Assembly (NCBI GenBank): GCA_002435825.1
Contig: DIVL01000034.1
Span: 1-29,523, forward strand
DNA from: Anaerolineaceae bacterium UBA6133
Lineage (GTDB): Bacteria; Chloroflexota; Anaerolineae; Anaerolineales; Anaerolineaceae
Direction of reading: 5' to 3'
DNA length: 29,523 nt
This document shows positions 21,289 to 29,437 of this stretch, piece by piece (the stretch's first letter is position 1; each line of letters opens with the position of its first letter). Position numbers and translations under genes: made by a program. Under the pieces are notes generated by a model that searched no databases, was not told where the DNA came from, and was given only the letters and a program-made list of their open reading frames with translations.

Positions 21289-21621
21289 GTGAAATTGATA
21301 ATATCTGCTCAGAATCCGTCGCTTGAAGCCCAGGTCGACAGGCGATTTGGGCGTTGTATGTGGTTAGTACTCTTCGATACCGAAACAAACCAATGGGAAG
21401 CTTTTCAGAACCCTGGCGCCAGTCAGTCGGGCGGTGCTGGAGTGGCGGCGGCGCAGTTTATTGTGGATCAAAAAGCCAAAGTGGTTGTGAGCGGCGATTT
21501 TGGCCCGAATGCCTCCCGAGCCTTCCAGGCTGCAAAAATTGAGATGCGGCGTTTTACGGATAGCACAACAACTGTTCAAGAGGCTGTCGATCATTTTATA
21601 CAGGATAAGTTGCTGAAGTGA
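21289..21621 (+). CDS. NifX/ORP-type cofactor-binding protein
   Basis: This 110-residue, single-domain protein of the dinitrogenase iron-molybdenum cofactor biosynthesis family (NifX/NifY/NifB C-terminal fold) includes the orange protein (ORP) of Desulfovibrio. Visible features are MKLIISAQNPSLEAQVDRRF, then GRCMWLVLFD, GGAGVAAAQFIVDQKAKVVV and GDFGPNASRAF. It starts with GTG, with AAGGAG 5 bases upstream. It probably carries or delivers a Mo- or Fe-containing cluster to its partners. No nitrogenase genes are present, so it should not be read as evidence of nitrogen fixation. It follows the fusion gene and precedes the paired ferredoxin-ATPases. Confidence 0.85.
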   Translation: MKLIISAQNPSLEAQVDRRFGRCMWLVLFDTETNQWEAFQNPGASQSGGAGVAAAQFIVDQKAKVVVSGDFGPNASRAFQAAKIEMRRFTDSTTTVQEAVDHFIQDKLLK

Positions 21622-21648
21622 AGATAAAAGACTGAACAGGAGGTGTCT

Positions 21649-22512
21649 GTGCAAATTGCAGTTGCCAGTGGGAAAGGTGGAACAGGTAAAACAACCATCG
21701 CCACCAGCCTTGCGCTAAGCCTGGCAAGCTTGGCAAAGGTGCGATATTTTGATTGCGACGTGGAAGCGCCCAACGGGCATTTATTCCTCAAGCCGGAATT
21801 TAGCGAAAGCACTCCGGCAGTCATTCGCATCCCGCAAATTCAAACTGAAAAATGCACCGCCTGCGGCAGATGCGTGGAAGTTTGTGAATTTCACGCACTC
21901 GCGCAAGTCGGGAAAAATATCCTTGTTTTTCCCCAATTGTGCCATGGCTGCGGCAGCTGTACGTGGAATTGTCCTGAGAACGTTATTGTCGAAGTCCCCA
22001 ACCCAATTGGAACCCTCGAAAGGGGCATGGCTCTGGAAAATATCGAATTTTTCCGCGGGCTATTGACCATCAGCGAACCCATGCCAACCCCAATTATCCG
22101 GCAGTTGAAGAAGAGGGTGCACCCTCAGCCGAATACCATCAACATCTACGATGCCCCGCCAGGGGCATCCTGTTCGGTGGTTGAAACGCTGCGCGGAGTT
22201 GACTTTGCCCTGCTGGTCACCGAGCCTACACCTTTTGGGCTGCATGACCTGAAGCAAATGCTCGGAATTTTGAGCGACATGAATATCCCATCCGGAGTTG
22301 TCATCAACCGCGATGGGATCGGCGATGATTCGCTAGAGGAAACCCTGCGGGAGTTCAACATTCCTGTCTTGCTGCGCGTTCCTTTTGACCGGGCGCTGGC
22401 AGAAAACCTGGCATCTGGACGCACTTTGGTCGATGTTTATCCCGAGTACCGGAACGCTTTGCGAGACCTTTACCAGCAGATTACTGAAATCGTGGGCGGA
22501 AAGACAAAATGA
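21649..22512 (+). CDS. MinD/ParA-type ATPase with two [4Fe-4S] motifs, first of pair
   Basis: This 287-residue P-loop ATPase has the deviant Walker A GKGGTGKTT near residues 8-16. A ferredoxin insert has Cys69/72/75/79 and Cys98/101/104/108, enough for two [4Fe-4S] clusters, and DAPPGASC provides the distal switch. The GTG at 21649 has AGGAGG ending 5 bases upstream; a GTG at 21643 overlaps that site, so 21649 is preferred. Homologues are encoded in pairs in ORP clusters and other anaerobe gene sets and are thought to couple ATP hydrolysis to Fe-S or metal-cluster transfer. The 3' end overlaps the next gene by 4 bases. Confidence 0.88.
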   Translation: MQIAVASGKGGTGKTTIATSLALSLASLAKVRYFDCDVEAPNGHLFLKPEFSESTPAVIRIPQIQTEKCTACGRCVEVCEFHALAQVGKNILVFPQLCHGCGSCTWNCPENVIVEVPNPIGTLERGMALENIEFFRGLLTISEPMPTPIIRQLKKRVHPQPNTINIYDAPPGASCSVVETLRGVDFALLVTEPTPFGLHDLKQMLGILSDMNIPSGVVINRDGIGDDSLEETLREFNIPVLLRVPFDRALAENLASGRTLVDVYPEYRNALRDLYQQITEIVGGKTK

Positions 22513-23441
22513 GCACACAAAACAGTAGAGCGAAACAATTAATTATCCTGAGCGGAAAGGGTGGCACCGGCAAAACCAGCATCAGTGCTGCCTTCGCTCA
22601 CCTAAACGCAGATCAAGAAGAACCACGCCCCATGGTATTTGTGGACGCGGATGTGGACGCAGCCAATTTAAGCCTCGTCCTTCAGCCGGGCAACCTGGAC
22701 CCAAAAGAGTTTTGGGGAGGTTCCCTGGCGGAGATTGACCCTGAAAAATGCATCAATTGCGGAGCCTGCTCCGCGGTCTGCCGGTATGACGCGATCTTCC
22801 CGGACCCTAAAAATGACCAGGTGCAGTGGATTGACCCGATTGCCTGTGATGGGTGTGCTGCTTGTGTGTACGCCTGTCCGGAAGGCGCGATCAGTATGGT
22901 CAGGCAACAGGAAGGCAACTGGTTTCAGTCGAACACCCCCTATGGCACGCTGTTTCATGCTGAACTATTTCCGGGGAGGGAAAATTCTGGCAAGCTGGTG
23001 ACCTTGATCAAACAACAGGCACGCTTGTATGCTGAAGATATCCAATCGCAATGTGTGGTCATCGATGGTCCGCCCGGCATCGGCTGCCCGGTGATCTCCG
23101 CCTGCGCCGGCACAGATCTGGGGTTGATCGTGACCGAACCCAGCCTGATGGGTCTGCATGATCTCAAACGGGTACTGGGAACCCTGCGTCATTTTCACGT
23201 TCCGTCAGTCATCTGTATCAACAAAGCTGATATTTATCCGGAGGGAACCAGGGCAATCCGTGAATATGCCGCAGCCGAAGGCATTGAACTGATCGGTGAA
23301 ATCCCGTATGACGAGAAGGTCCCCAGGGCAATGATCGAAGGCAAGCCCGTCACTGTATTGTTCCCGGATTCATTCGCTGCCAAAGCTATTCAAGAGGTAT
23401 GGCATAAAACTACCAGCCTGCTTCAACTCCAGGAGGATTAA
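22509..23441 (+). CDS. MinD/ParA-type ATPase with two [4Fe-4S] motifs, second of pair
   Basis: This 310-residue paralogue of the preceding protein has the same order of parts: Walker A SGKGGTGKTS, ferredoxin insert with Cys81/84/87/91 and Cys113/116/119/123, and DGPPGIGCPV. Its start overlaps the upstream stop (ATGA), which favours equal production and a heterodimer, as proposed for the paired ATPases of ORP clusters. Differences between the two lie mainly in the region between clusters and in the C-terminal third. It is followed 2 bases later by the DUF59 gene. Confidence 0.88.
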   Translation: MSTQNSRAKQLIILSGKGGTGKTSISAAFAHLNADQEEPRPMVFVDADVDAANLSLVLQPGNLDPKEFWGGSLAEIDPEKCINCGACSAVCRYDAIFPDPKNDQVQWIDPIACDGCAACVYACPEGAISMVRQQEGNWFQSNTPYGTLFHAELFPGRENSGKLVTLIKQQARLYAEDIQSQCVVIDGPPGIGCPVISACAGTDLGLIVTEPSLMGLHDLKRVLGTLRHFHVPSVICINKADIYPEGTRAIREYAAAEGIELIGEIPYDEKVPRAMIEGKPVTVLFPDSFAAKAIQEVWHKTTSLLQLQED

Positions 23442-23443
23442 CC

Positions 23444-23746
23444 ATGGATCAAGTAGCTCTTGAGAAAGCTGTTATCGAAAAATTGGCGAAAGTTCTCGAT
23501 CCGGAAACTGGGGTCGATGTCGTTCGCATGAAGTTGGTGATGGATCTTACGATTGACGAGAATGGAAAGGCCACATACATCTTTCGGCCTTCCTCACCTC
23601 TATGCCCAATCGCGGTTCCCCTTGCAATGATGATCATCCAGGCAATCAATCAAGTTGAAGGTATTACTGGGCAAAGCATCAGTGTTGTCGATTATGTTGA
23701 AGCGGAAAAACTGAATGAGATTCTTCGTTCAGTTTTAAATGAATAA
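23444..23746 (+). CDS. DUF59/MIP18-family Fe-S assembly protein
   Basis: This 100-residue protein has the DUF59 fold seen in SufT, PaaD and the N-terminus of Mrp: VLDPETGVDVVRMKLVMDLT near residues 17-36, then a strand-rich core with SSPLCPIAVPLAMMI containing the conserved Cys. Family members help mature Fe-S proteins. AGGAGG lies 7 bases before the ATG. A second DUF59 domain forms the N-terminus of the next protein, so the operon has two copies of this function. The target is unknown; the neighbouring ATPases or the 2Fe-2S hydroxylase are candidates. Confidence 0.85.
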   Translation: MDQVALEKAVIEKLAKVLDPETGVDVVRMKLVMDLTIDENGKATYIFRPSSPLCPIAVPLAMMIIQAINQVEGITGQSISVVDYVEAEKLNEILRSVLNE

Positions 23747-23756
23747 TGGAGAAGGT

Positions 23757-24818
23757 ATGAATCAAAGAGTAGAAATTTTGCAAGCTCTGAGAACAATTAA
23801 AGACCCCGAACTCGATCGGGATATCGTGACTCTGAATTTCATCGCGGATGTGAAAATTGAAGAGGGAAATGTGACGGTTCATTTTCGCCCCGATACAGCG
23901 AAATGCCCGCTGCTTGATCAACTTACGTCAGAGATCAAGCAGAAAGTCCTCCAGGTTGAGGGTGTCCAGGAAGTAGAGGTGGTTATCGACCACCCCAAGC
24001 AAGATGAACCCGTTGAAGCTGAACAGGAATTTGGGGGTGTTCAGGATCTCAATCATGTTAAGAAAGTCATTGCCGTGATGAGTGGAAAGGGCGGCGTTGG
24101 AAAGTCGCTGGTCACAGGGCTTCTGGCAGTATCTCTTCGGAGAAAAGGGTATCGTGTTGGGATTTTGGACGCGGATATCACAGGTCCGAGCATTCCTAAG
24201 ATATTCTTTGCTGGTCGTCCAGAGGTTTCCTACTCGCCTCGAGCTATGCTCCCCCCGGTTTCAAGCACCGGGATCAAAGTTATGTCGATTAACCTCTTGC
24301 TCAAAAACGAAGAGGATGCAGTCATCTGGCGTGGTCCTTTGGTTGGACGTGCAATTAAACAGTTCTGGACGGATACGCTTTGGGGTGACATCGATTACTT
24401 CATCGTGGATTTGCCGCCAGGCACGTCCGACGCCCCTCTGACTGTGATGCAATCTTTACCAATCAGTGGCATACTACTGGTCACCTCTCCGCAGGGATTG
24501 GCAGATATGGTGGTGCGGAAAGCAGCAAATATGGCCAGTCAAGTTGGTGTTCCCATTTTAGGGATTGTTGAAAACATGAGCTTCTTTAAGGCACCCGATA
24601 CAGGAACCGAATATGAGATTTTTGGGCCAAGCCATGCTGATGAAACTGCCAATGCCCTCGAAATCCCTGTTTTGGCGCGGTTGCCTATCGACAGCAACAT
24701 AGCAATTTTGTGTGATCAAGGGAAAGTGGAAGAATGCCAAGTGCCCGAATTCAATGCGGTTACCGCATGGATTGAAAGAGTTACCCCTGATTGTCAATTG
24801 CCCAAAATGCCTGCTTAG
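23757..24818 (+). CDS. Mrp/NBP35-type ATPase lacking the CPxC motif
   Basis: This 353-residue protein has an N-terminal DUF59 domain (about 1-80) and an Mrp/ApbC ATPase domain with Walker A SGKGGVGKS at 109-117, LDADITGPSIPKIF and PPGTSDAPLTV. In most Mrp proteins the C-terminal part has NMS followed by CPxC, whose cysteines hold a shared [4Fe-4S] cluster at the dimer interface. Here the segment reads NMSFFKAPDTG, with Ala279 and Thr282 in place of the cysteines. Cluster transfer by the usual route should therefore be lost. I chose ATG 23757 over 23739 because GGAG lies 5 bases upstream of it and the earlier start sits inside the previous gene. Confidence 0.85.
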   Translation: MNQRVEILQALRTIKDPELDRDIVTLNFIADVKIEEGNVTVHFRPDTAKCPLLDQLTSEIKQKVLQVEGVQEVEVVIDHPKQDEPVEAEQEFGGVQDLNHVKKVIAVMSGKGGVGKSLVTGLLAVSLRRKGYRVGILDADITGPSIPKIFFAGRPEVSYSPRAMLPPVSSTGIKVMSINLLLKNEEDAVIWRGPLVGRAIKQFWTDTLWGDIDYFIVDLPPGTSDAPLTVMQSLPISGILLVTSPQGLADMVVRKAANMASQVGVPILGIVENMSFFKAPDTGTEYEIFGPSHADETANALEIPVLARLPIDSNIAILCDQGKVEECQVPEFNAVTAWIERVTPDCQLPKMPA

Positions 24819-24869
24819 GCTGATCAAATACCGTATTCGATGAAAATTATGGGAGGCTGAGTTGTTCAA

Positions 24870-27806
24870 ATGGAAAACTTAAAAAACACAACCGATTCGG
24901 AAAATTCTCAAATCGAAGTTTCTGTCACCATAAATAATCTCCCGCAAAAACTTTTAGTTGGGAGAAACGAAAGCCTGTTGAATGCGCTGCGCCGTGCTTC
25001 TTACTTTAGTGTTAAACACGGCTGCGACGATGGCACCTGTGGGGTTTGCACGGTACTTCTTGACGGGAAACCAGTACGTAGTTGCAAGATTAAAGCTGTG
25101 GAAGTCAATGGAGCAGAAATTACGACATTGGAGGGTCTCAGTCAGAACAATGAGGTCCACCCCATTCAGGAAGCGTTTATTGAAACCGGCGCGATCCAAT
25201 GCGGCTTTTGCACCCCAGCTCAAATCCTTTCCGCAAAGGCGCTTCTGGATCGAAACCTAAACCCAACAGATGATGAAATTCGGCAGGCATTGAATCCAGT
25301 TCTCTGCCGTTGCACCGGATATGTTCGAGGGGTAGCTGCTGTGCAACGCGCAGCTGCAATTTTACGCGGTGAAAAAGTGCCTCCTTACACGCACCTGGCA
25401 TTTACCTTACCCAAAAATATTAATCAACTTACGCTGCCTGAAGCATACTATCGGAGTGATGGCAAACGAAATCCACTGCCACCGCTGGTGTTTACGCCTG
25501 AAGGCATGGAAAAAACCGACGTGGTTGGAAAGTCAGAAGTAAAGGTCGATGCGAAGAAATTGGCTCAAGGGCGTCCGGTTTTCACTGATGATTTTCGCCT
25601 GGACGGCATGCTTTATGGCGCCCTGCTCACAAGCCCCCACGCGCATGCCATTATTCGCAAAATTGATGCCAGCAAAGCCAGGGCATTGCCGGGTGTGGTG
25701 GTAGTGTTTACTCACGAGGATCTTCCGCGGGTCAAGTACGCAACGGGCGGTCAGAGTTATCCTCAGCCACTGCCTTACGACCAGGTATGCCTGGACAATA
25801 AAGTGCGGCATGTGGGTGATCGGGTTGCCGTGGTTGCGGCTGAAACGCTTGAGATTGCCCAACAGGCATTGAATTTGATCGAGGTTGAGTACGAGGTGCT
25901 TGCTCCGGTTGTCGATCCTGAACAGGCGATGTTGGAGGGGGCTCCTATTATCCATGATGAAGCGGATACCGTTGGGATCCACGATGCAGCCCATAACATT
26001 GTTCATCACATCGAAGCTGAAGCGGGTGATGTTGATAAGGCTTTCGAAGAGTCAGATTTTGTTTACGAAGGGGAATATCGCACACCGAAACAACAGCATG
26101 TTCACCTTGAAATGCACGTTTGTATCACTTACTTTGATGAGGATGACCGTTTAGTGGTTCGCACCAGCACGCAAGTGCCGTTCCATCTTCGCCGCATGCT
26201 TGCTCCATTGATCAATCTGCCTGTCAAGAAAATTCGGGTTATCAAGCCGCGCATCGGCGGCGGTTTTGGCAACAAGCAGGAAATGATTTTGGAGGATTTG
26301 TGCGCGCACCTGACTATGGCGACTGGTCGCCCAGTCCGGATGGAATATACACGCACCCAGGAATTTACCAGTTCACGCAGCCGCCATGCCAACATTATTC
26401 GCTATAAAGTGGGGGTTAAAGACAAGAAAGTGACCGTTGCTGAGATGTATCTCACTGGAGACACGGGTGCCTATGGCTGTCATGGTTTGACAGTAAATAT
26501 GGTGGGCGGTTTTAAAGGCTTGACTCTTTATAATCCGCCAAATGCTCGCTTTAAGTGTGACGTGGTCTACACCAACACTCCTCCAGCAGGTGCTTTCCGT
26601 GGTTATGGGGCGATGCAGTGCGAGTATGGCATTGAAGTTATGATGGCAGAGATCGCTGAGAAACTTGGATTGGACGAGGTCGAATTCAAGCGGAACAATT
26701 GGATCAAGCTTGGCGAAAACATGCATCTTTCCAAAGCCTTGGGGGAAGGAAGGGAAGGCACCGAGCAATCCTTGATGAGCAGTGCGTTAGAGGAATGCGT
26801 TGAGATCGGTCTGAGGGCCACCGATTTCCATGCAAAACGCGAAGCAAACCGCCATCAGAGTGGAGACCTGCGGCGCGGAATTGGGATGGCGGTTGTGATC
26901 CACGGAAGTGGAATCGCAGGCTTGGACATGGGCGCAGCAACCCTGAAAATGAATGATGATGGCTCCTTTAATCTGTTAATCGGTGCCACGGATCTGGGTA
27001 CTGGATCGGACACGATTTTGGGACAGATGGCTGCCGAAGTGTTGGGCATTCCTTTGGACGACATCATTGTCTATTCCTCAGACACCGATTTCACGCCTTT
27101 CGATAAGGGCGCATACGCCAGCAGTACGACCTACGTCAGCGGCGGAGCTGTGCGCAAAGCAGCTTTAGAGATCAGGAAACAGATTATCGATCATGCCGCA
27201 CTGATGCTGGGTGTTTCAACAACAGACGGATTCAAACTTGAAAACCGACAGGTTGTTGCTCCGGACGGAAGGACCGTTTCGCTGCAGGACGTAGCTCTCT
27301 CTTCACTGCATCAATTAGACCAACATCAGATCATGGCTACCGCCTCAAATGTCAGCCCGGTGAGCCCGCCGCCTACCGCCGCCCAATTTGTGGAAATGAC
27401 GGTCGATACCAAAACGGGAAACATCACTATCGAGCGATTATTGATGGTGGTTGATTGTGGGCGGGTCATCAACCCAATTACAGCTGCCGGACAGGTGGAA
27501 GGGGGCATGTCTCAGGCGATGGGCTTTGCATTGACAGAAGAAATGCTCTTTGATCAGGATGGTCAGCCGCTTAATCCTGACTTGAAAAAATATCACATTC
27601 CCCGCGCCAAGGAAATGCCCGCGACAGACGTAATCTTTGTTCAAACGAACGAGCCGACAGGACCTTTTGGGGCAAAATCGGTGTCTGAAATTGCCATTGA
27701 TGGGGTTGCTCCCGCACTCGCCAGCGCGCTGCATGACGCGACAGGCGTTTGGATGCGGACCTTGCCCTATACGCCAGAGCGCGTTATGCAAGCTTTACAG
27801 AATTGA
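24870..27806 (+). CDS. Single-chain molybdenum hydroxylase (xanthine dehydrogenase/aldehyde oxidase family)
   Basis: This 978-residue fusion has an N-terminal 2Fe-2S ferredoxin domain with Cys52/57/60/72, a second 2Fe-2S domain with Cys111/114/146/148, and a molybdopterin-binding large subunit from about residue 225. Landmarks are RIGGGFGNKQE, GAFRGYGAMQCEYG and GPFGAKSVSEIA, where Glu940 is the expected catalytic base. There is no FAD subunit, an architecture shared with Desulfovibrio aldehyde oxidoreductase and selenium-dependent xanthine dehydrogenases. It should hydroxylate an aldehyde, purine or related heterocycle and pass electrons to an external acceptor. GGGAGG is 13 bases before the only possible ATG, rather far. 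No cofactor-insertion (XdhC) or Moco synthesis gene is nearby; substrate unknown. Confidence 0.9.
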   Translation: MENLKNTTDSENSQIEVSVTINNLPQKLLVGRNESLLNALRRASYFSVKHGCDDGTCGVCTVLLDGKPVRSCKIKAVEVNGAEITTLEGLSQNNEVHPIQEAFIETGAIQCGFCTPAQILSAKALLDRNLNPTDDEIRQALNPVLCRCTGYVRGVAAVQRAAAILRGEKVPPYTHLAFTLPKNINQLTLPEAYYRSDGKRNPLPPLVFTPEGMEKTDVVGKSEVKVDAKKLAQGRPVFTDDFRLDGMLYGALLTSPHAHAIIRKIDASKARALPGVVVVFTHEDLPRVKYATGGQSYPQPLPYDQVCLDNKVRHVGDRVAVVAAETLEIAQQALNLIEVEYEVLAPVVDPEQAMLEGAPIIHDEADTVGIHDAAHNIVHHIEAEAGDVDKAFEESDFVYEGEYRTPKQQHVHLEMHVCITYFDEDDRLVVRTSTQVPFHLRRMLAPLINLPVKKIRVIKPRIGGGFGNKQEMILEDLCAHLTMATGRPVRMEYTRTQEFTSSRSRHANIIRYKVGVKDKKVTVAEMYLTGDTGAYGCHGLTVNMVGGFKGLTLYNPPNARFKCDVVYTNTPPAGAFRGYGAMQCEYGIEVMMAEIAEKLGLDEVEFKRNNWIKLGENMHLSKALGEGREGTEQSLMSSALEECVEIGLRATDFHAKREANRHQSGDLRRGIGMAVVIHGSGIAGLDMGAATLKMNDDGSFNLLIGATDLGTGSDTILGQMAAEVLGIPLDDIIVYSSDTDFTPFDKGAYASSTTYVSGGAVRKAALEIRKQIIDHAALMLGVSTTDGFKLENRQVVAPDGRTVSLQDVALSSLHQLDQHQIMATASNVSPVSPPPTAAQFVEMTVDTKTGNITIERLLMVVDCGRVINPITAAGQVEGGMSQAMGFALTEEMLFDQDGQPLNPDLKKYHIPRAKEMPATDVIFVQTNEPTGPFGAKSVSEIAIDGVAPALASALHDATGVWMRTLPYTPERVMQALQN

Positions 27807-27858
27807 TCAGCACAGGCATGAATTGCCAGAAAGTTAGCTTATTAAATTTGGAGGCATG

Positions 27859-28305
27859 ATGGAAACTAAAGTAAAGATAGGGATCATTATCTGTGACCGA
27901 TATCGCACCTGCGCAGGTGGAAAATGCCTTAGATCGATGCGAAACCGGGAAGGCGCCTTTAGCATTTATGCTGATTCTGATGTCGAACTGGTCGGTTACA
28001 CCACCTGTGCCGGATGTCCGGGAGGAAATGTGGAATATGCCGGTGAAGAAATGGTGAAGAATGGCGCGCAGGTGATTCACCTGGCAACTGGTCTGCTGGT
28101 GGGGTATCCGCCCTGCCCGTATATTGACACCTTCAAGGATTTTCTTGAGAAAAAATATGGCGTAAAAGTGGTTTTGGGAACACATCCAATTCCACAAAAA
28201 TACTTGGACATGCACACGCAGCTTGGCACATGGGAAGACCCAGAGTGGGCTTCGCGCCTTTCTGCCACGCTTGCGGATGAAGCCACGCGGTTAGCCTACA
28301 ACTAG
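27859..28305 (+). CDS. CGGC-domain protein
   Basis: This 148-residue protein of the CGGC family (PF08821) has many conserved cysteines: CDRYRTCAGGKC near residues 12-23, TTCAGCPGGNVEYAG near 48-62, and a VGYPPCPYID segment near 82-91. The cysteine pattern suggests metal or Fe-S binding; the biochemical role is unknown. ATG 27859 is chosen over 27856 because GGAGG (27850-27854) would be only 1 base from the latter. It sits between the molybdenum hydroxylase and the radical SAM gene, in the same orientation and with short gaps, so it is probably in the same operon. Confidence 0.82.
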   Translation: METKVKIGIIICDRYRTCAGGKCLRSMRNREGAFSIYADSDVELVGYTTCAGCPGGNVEYAGEEMVKNGAQVIHLATGLLVGYPPCPYIDTFKDFLEKKYGVKVVLGTHPIPQKYLDMHTQLGTWEDPEWASRLSATLADEATRLAYN

Positions 28306-28315
28306 GAGGCGTGAA

Positions 28316-29284
28316 ATGATTGCGTTTGGGCCTGTTCCATCCCGTCGATTGGGTTACAGCCTTGGGATCAACAATATTCCTGCCAAACATTGCACGTATT
28401 CCTGCGTGTATTGCCAGGTTGGCAGAACAACGCACATGCAGCTGGAGCGCCAGGAATTTTACTCGGTCGACCAGATACTTGCTGAGATTGGGCAAAAAGT
28501 CATCGAAGTGGCAGAAGCCGGGAAAAAGATCGATTACCTGACGCTCGTTCCGGATGGAGAACCGACTCTTGATCTTAATTTGGGCAAAATCATCGGGAGG
28601 CTGAAGCAATTTGGAATACCTGTTGCGGTGATTTCAAACGCCTCGCTGATAGATCGACTGGATGTCCAGGAAGAGCTCATGCAGGCAGACTGGGTTTCGT
28701 TAAAAGTGGATTCTGTAGATGAGAGCGTGTGGAGAAAGATAAACCGACCTCATCGTCACTTATCTTTGCCCCATATCCTCGAAGGCATGCTTGCATTCAA
28801 ACAAAAGTATCCCGGGAAGCTGGTCACGGAATCAATGCTGGTTGCTGGCTTGAATGACAGCGCAAAAACCACGCGGCAGTTATGTGACTTTCTACTTGAA
28901 CTGCAGCCGTCCATATCTTACCTGTCTATCCCCACGCGTCCGCCGGCTGAAGTGGAGGTCACACCGCCTTCACCTGAAACACTCCAGGAGATTATCGAGA
29001 TCTGTGCTGAACGGGTGCCGTTTGTGGACCTGCTCTTTGAAGCCGAAGTGGGGGACTTCGTTTCCACTGGAAACCTTGAGGAAGATATCCTGAGCATTAC
29101 CGCGGTCCACCCCTTGCGCGAAGAAGCCCTGAGGGCAATGGTCTCAGCATCTGGAGGTACATGGCAGGTTGTTGAGGATTTGTTGGCCGGTGGGAAGATT
29201 TCCTCGATCCGCTACCGCGATGAAAGATACTTCCTGCATCATTTTAAGGATATTCGAAGGAGGAATGTCGAGCCTGTTTCCTAA
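28316..29284 (+). CDS. Radical SAM protein
   Basis: This 322-residue protein has the radical SAM motif CX3CX2C at Cys26, Cys30 and Cys33 (HCTYSCVYCQVG), preceded by FGPVPSRRLGYSLGINN, a signature of a widespread uncharacterised subgroup in anaerobes. The SAM-binding PDGEPTLDLN and a strand ending VAVISNASL follow. The C-terminal third (residues ~235-310) resembles a small winged-helix domain (EEALRAMVSASGGTWQVVED). GGAGG lies 6 bases before the ATG and the gene starts 10 bases after the CGGC gene. The reaction is unknown; maturation of a metal cofactor or of a partner enzyme fits the context. It is the last gene of the cluster. Confidence 0.87.
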   Translation: MIAFGPVPSRRLGYSLGINNIPAKHCTYSCVYCQVGRTTHMQLERQEFYSVDQILAEIGQKVIEVAEAGKKIDYLTLVPDGEPTLDLNLGKIIGRLKQFGIPVAVISNASLIDRLDVQEELMQADWVSLKVDSVDESVWRKINRPHRHLSLPHILEGMLAFKQKYPGKLVTESMLVAGLNDSAKTTRQLCDFLLELQPSISYLSIPTRPPAEVEVTPPSPETLQEIIEICAERVPFVDLLFEAEVGDFVSTGNLEEDILSITAVHPLREEALRAMVSASGGTWQVVEDLLAGGKISSIRYRDERYFLHHFKDIRRRNVEPVS

Positions 29285-29375
29285 AACCTGAAGTAAAGCA
29301 ATAAGTGGCTGCTTGATTGGGCGGATTGATAGCCGTCACTTAGAGTCTGGGTAGTATTACCAATGGCGTTGGTAA

Positions 29376-29403
29376 TTTACAGTTCACTGCTTCCAGTTAT
29401 AAT
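29376..29403 (+). promoter_or_regulatory. Promoter of the right amidotransferase fragment
   Basis: TTTACA (29376-29381), a 16-base spacer and TATAAT (29398-29403), followed 34 bases later by an ATG, the same geometry as at 18954-18981. The stretch GCTTCCAGTTATAATTCTCCCAT also matches the promoter at 16953-16980 at most positions. Confidence 0.65.
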
Positions 29404-29437
29404 TCTCCCATTCTAACTTGAACAATAAAGGATCTCT

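Noticed and set aside
21289..21621. Evidence for nitrogen fixation
   Set aside because: NifX-fold proteins are common outside nitrogenase systems; no nifH, nifD, nifK, nifE or nifN is present.
23739..23756. Earlier ATG for the Mrp-like protein
   Set aside because: It lies inside the DUF59 gene with no ribosome binding site, whereas the ATG at 23757 has GGAG 5 bases upstream.
24819..24869. Molybdenum-cofactor riboswitch before the hydroxylase
   Set aside because: The gap is only 51 bases and shows no extended stem structure.
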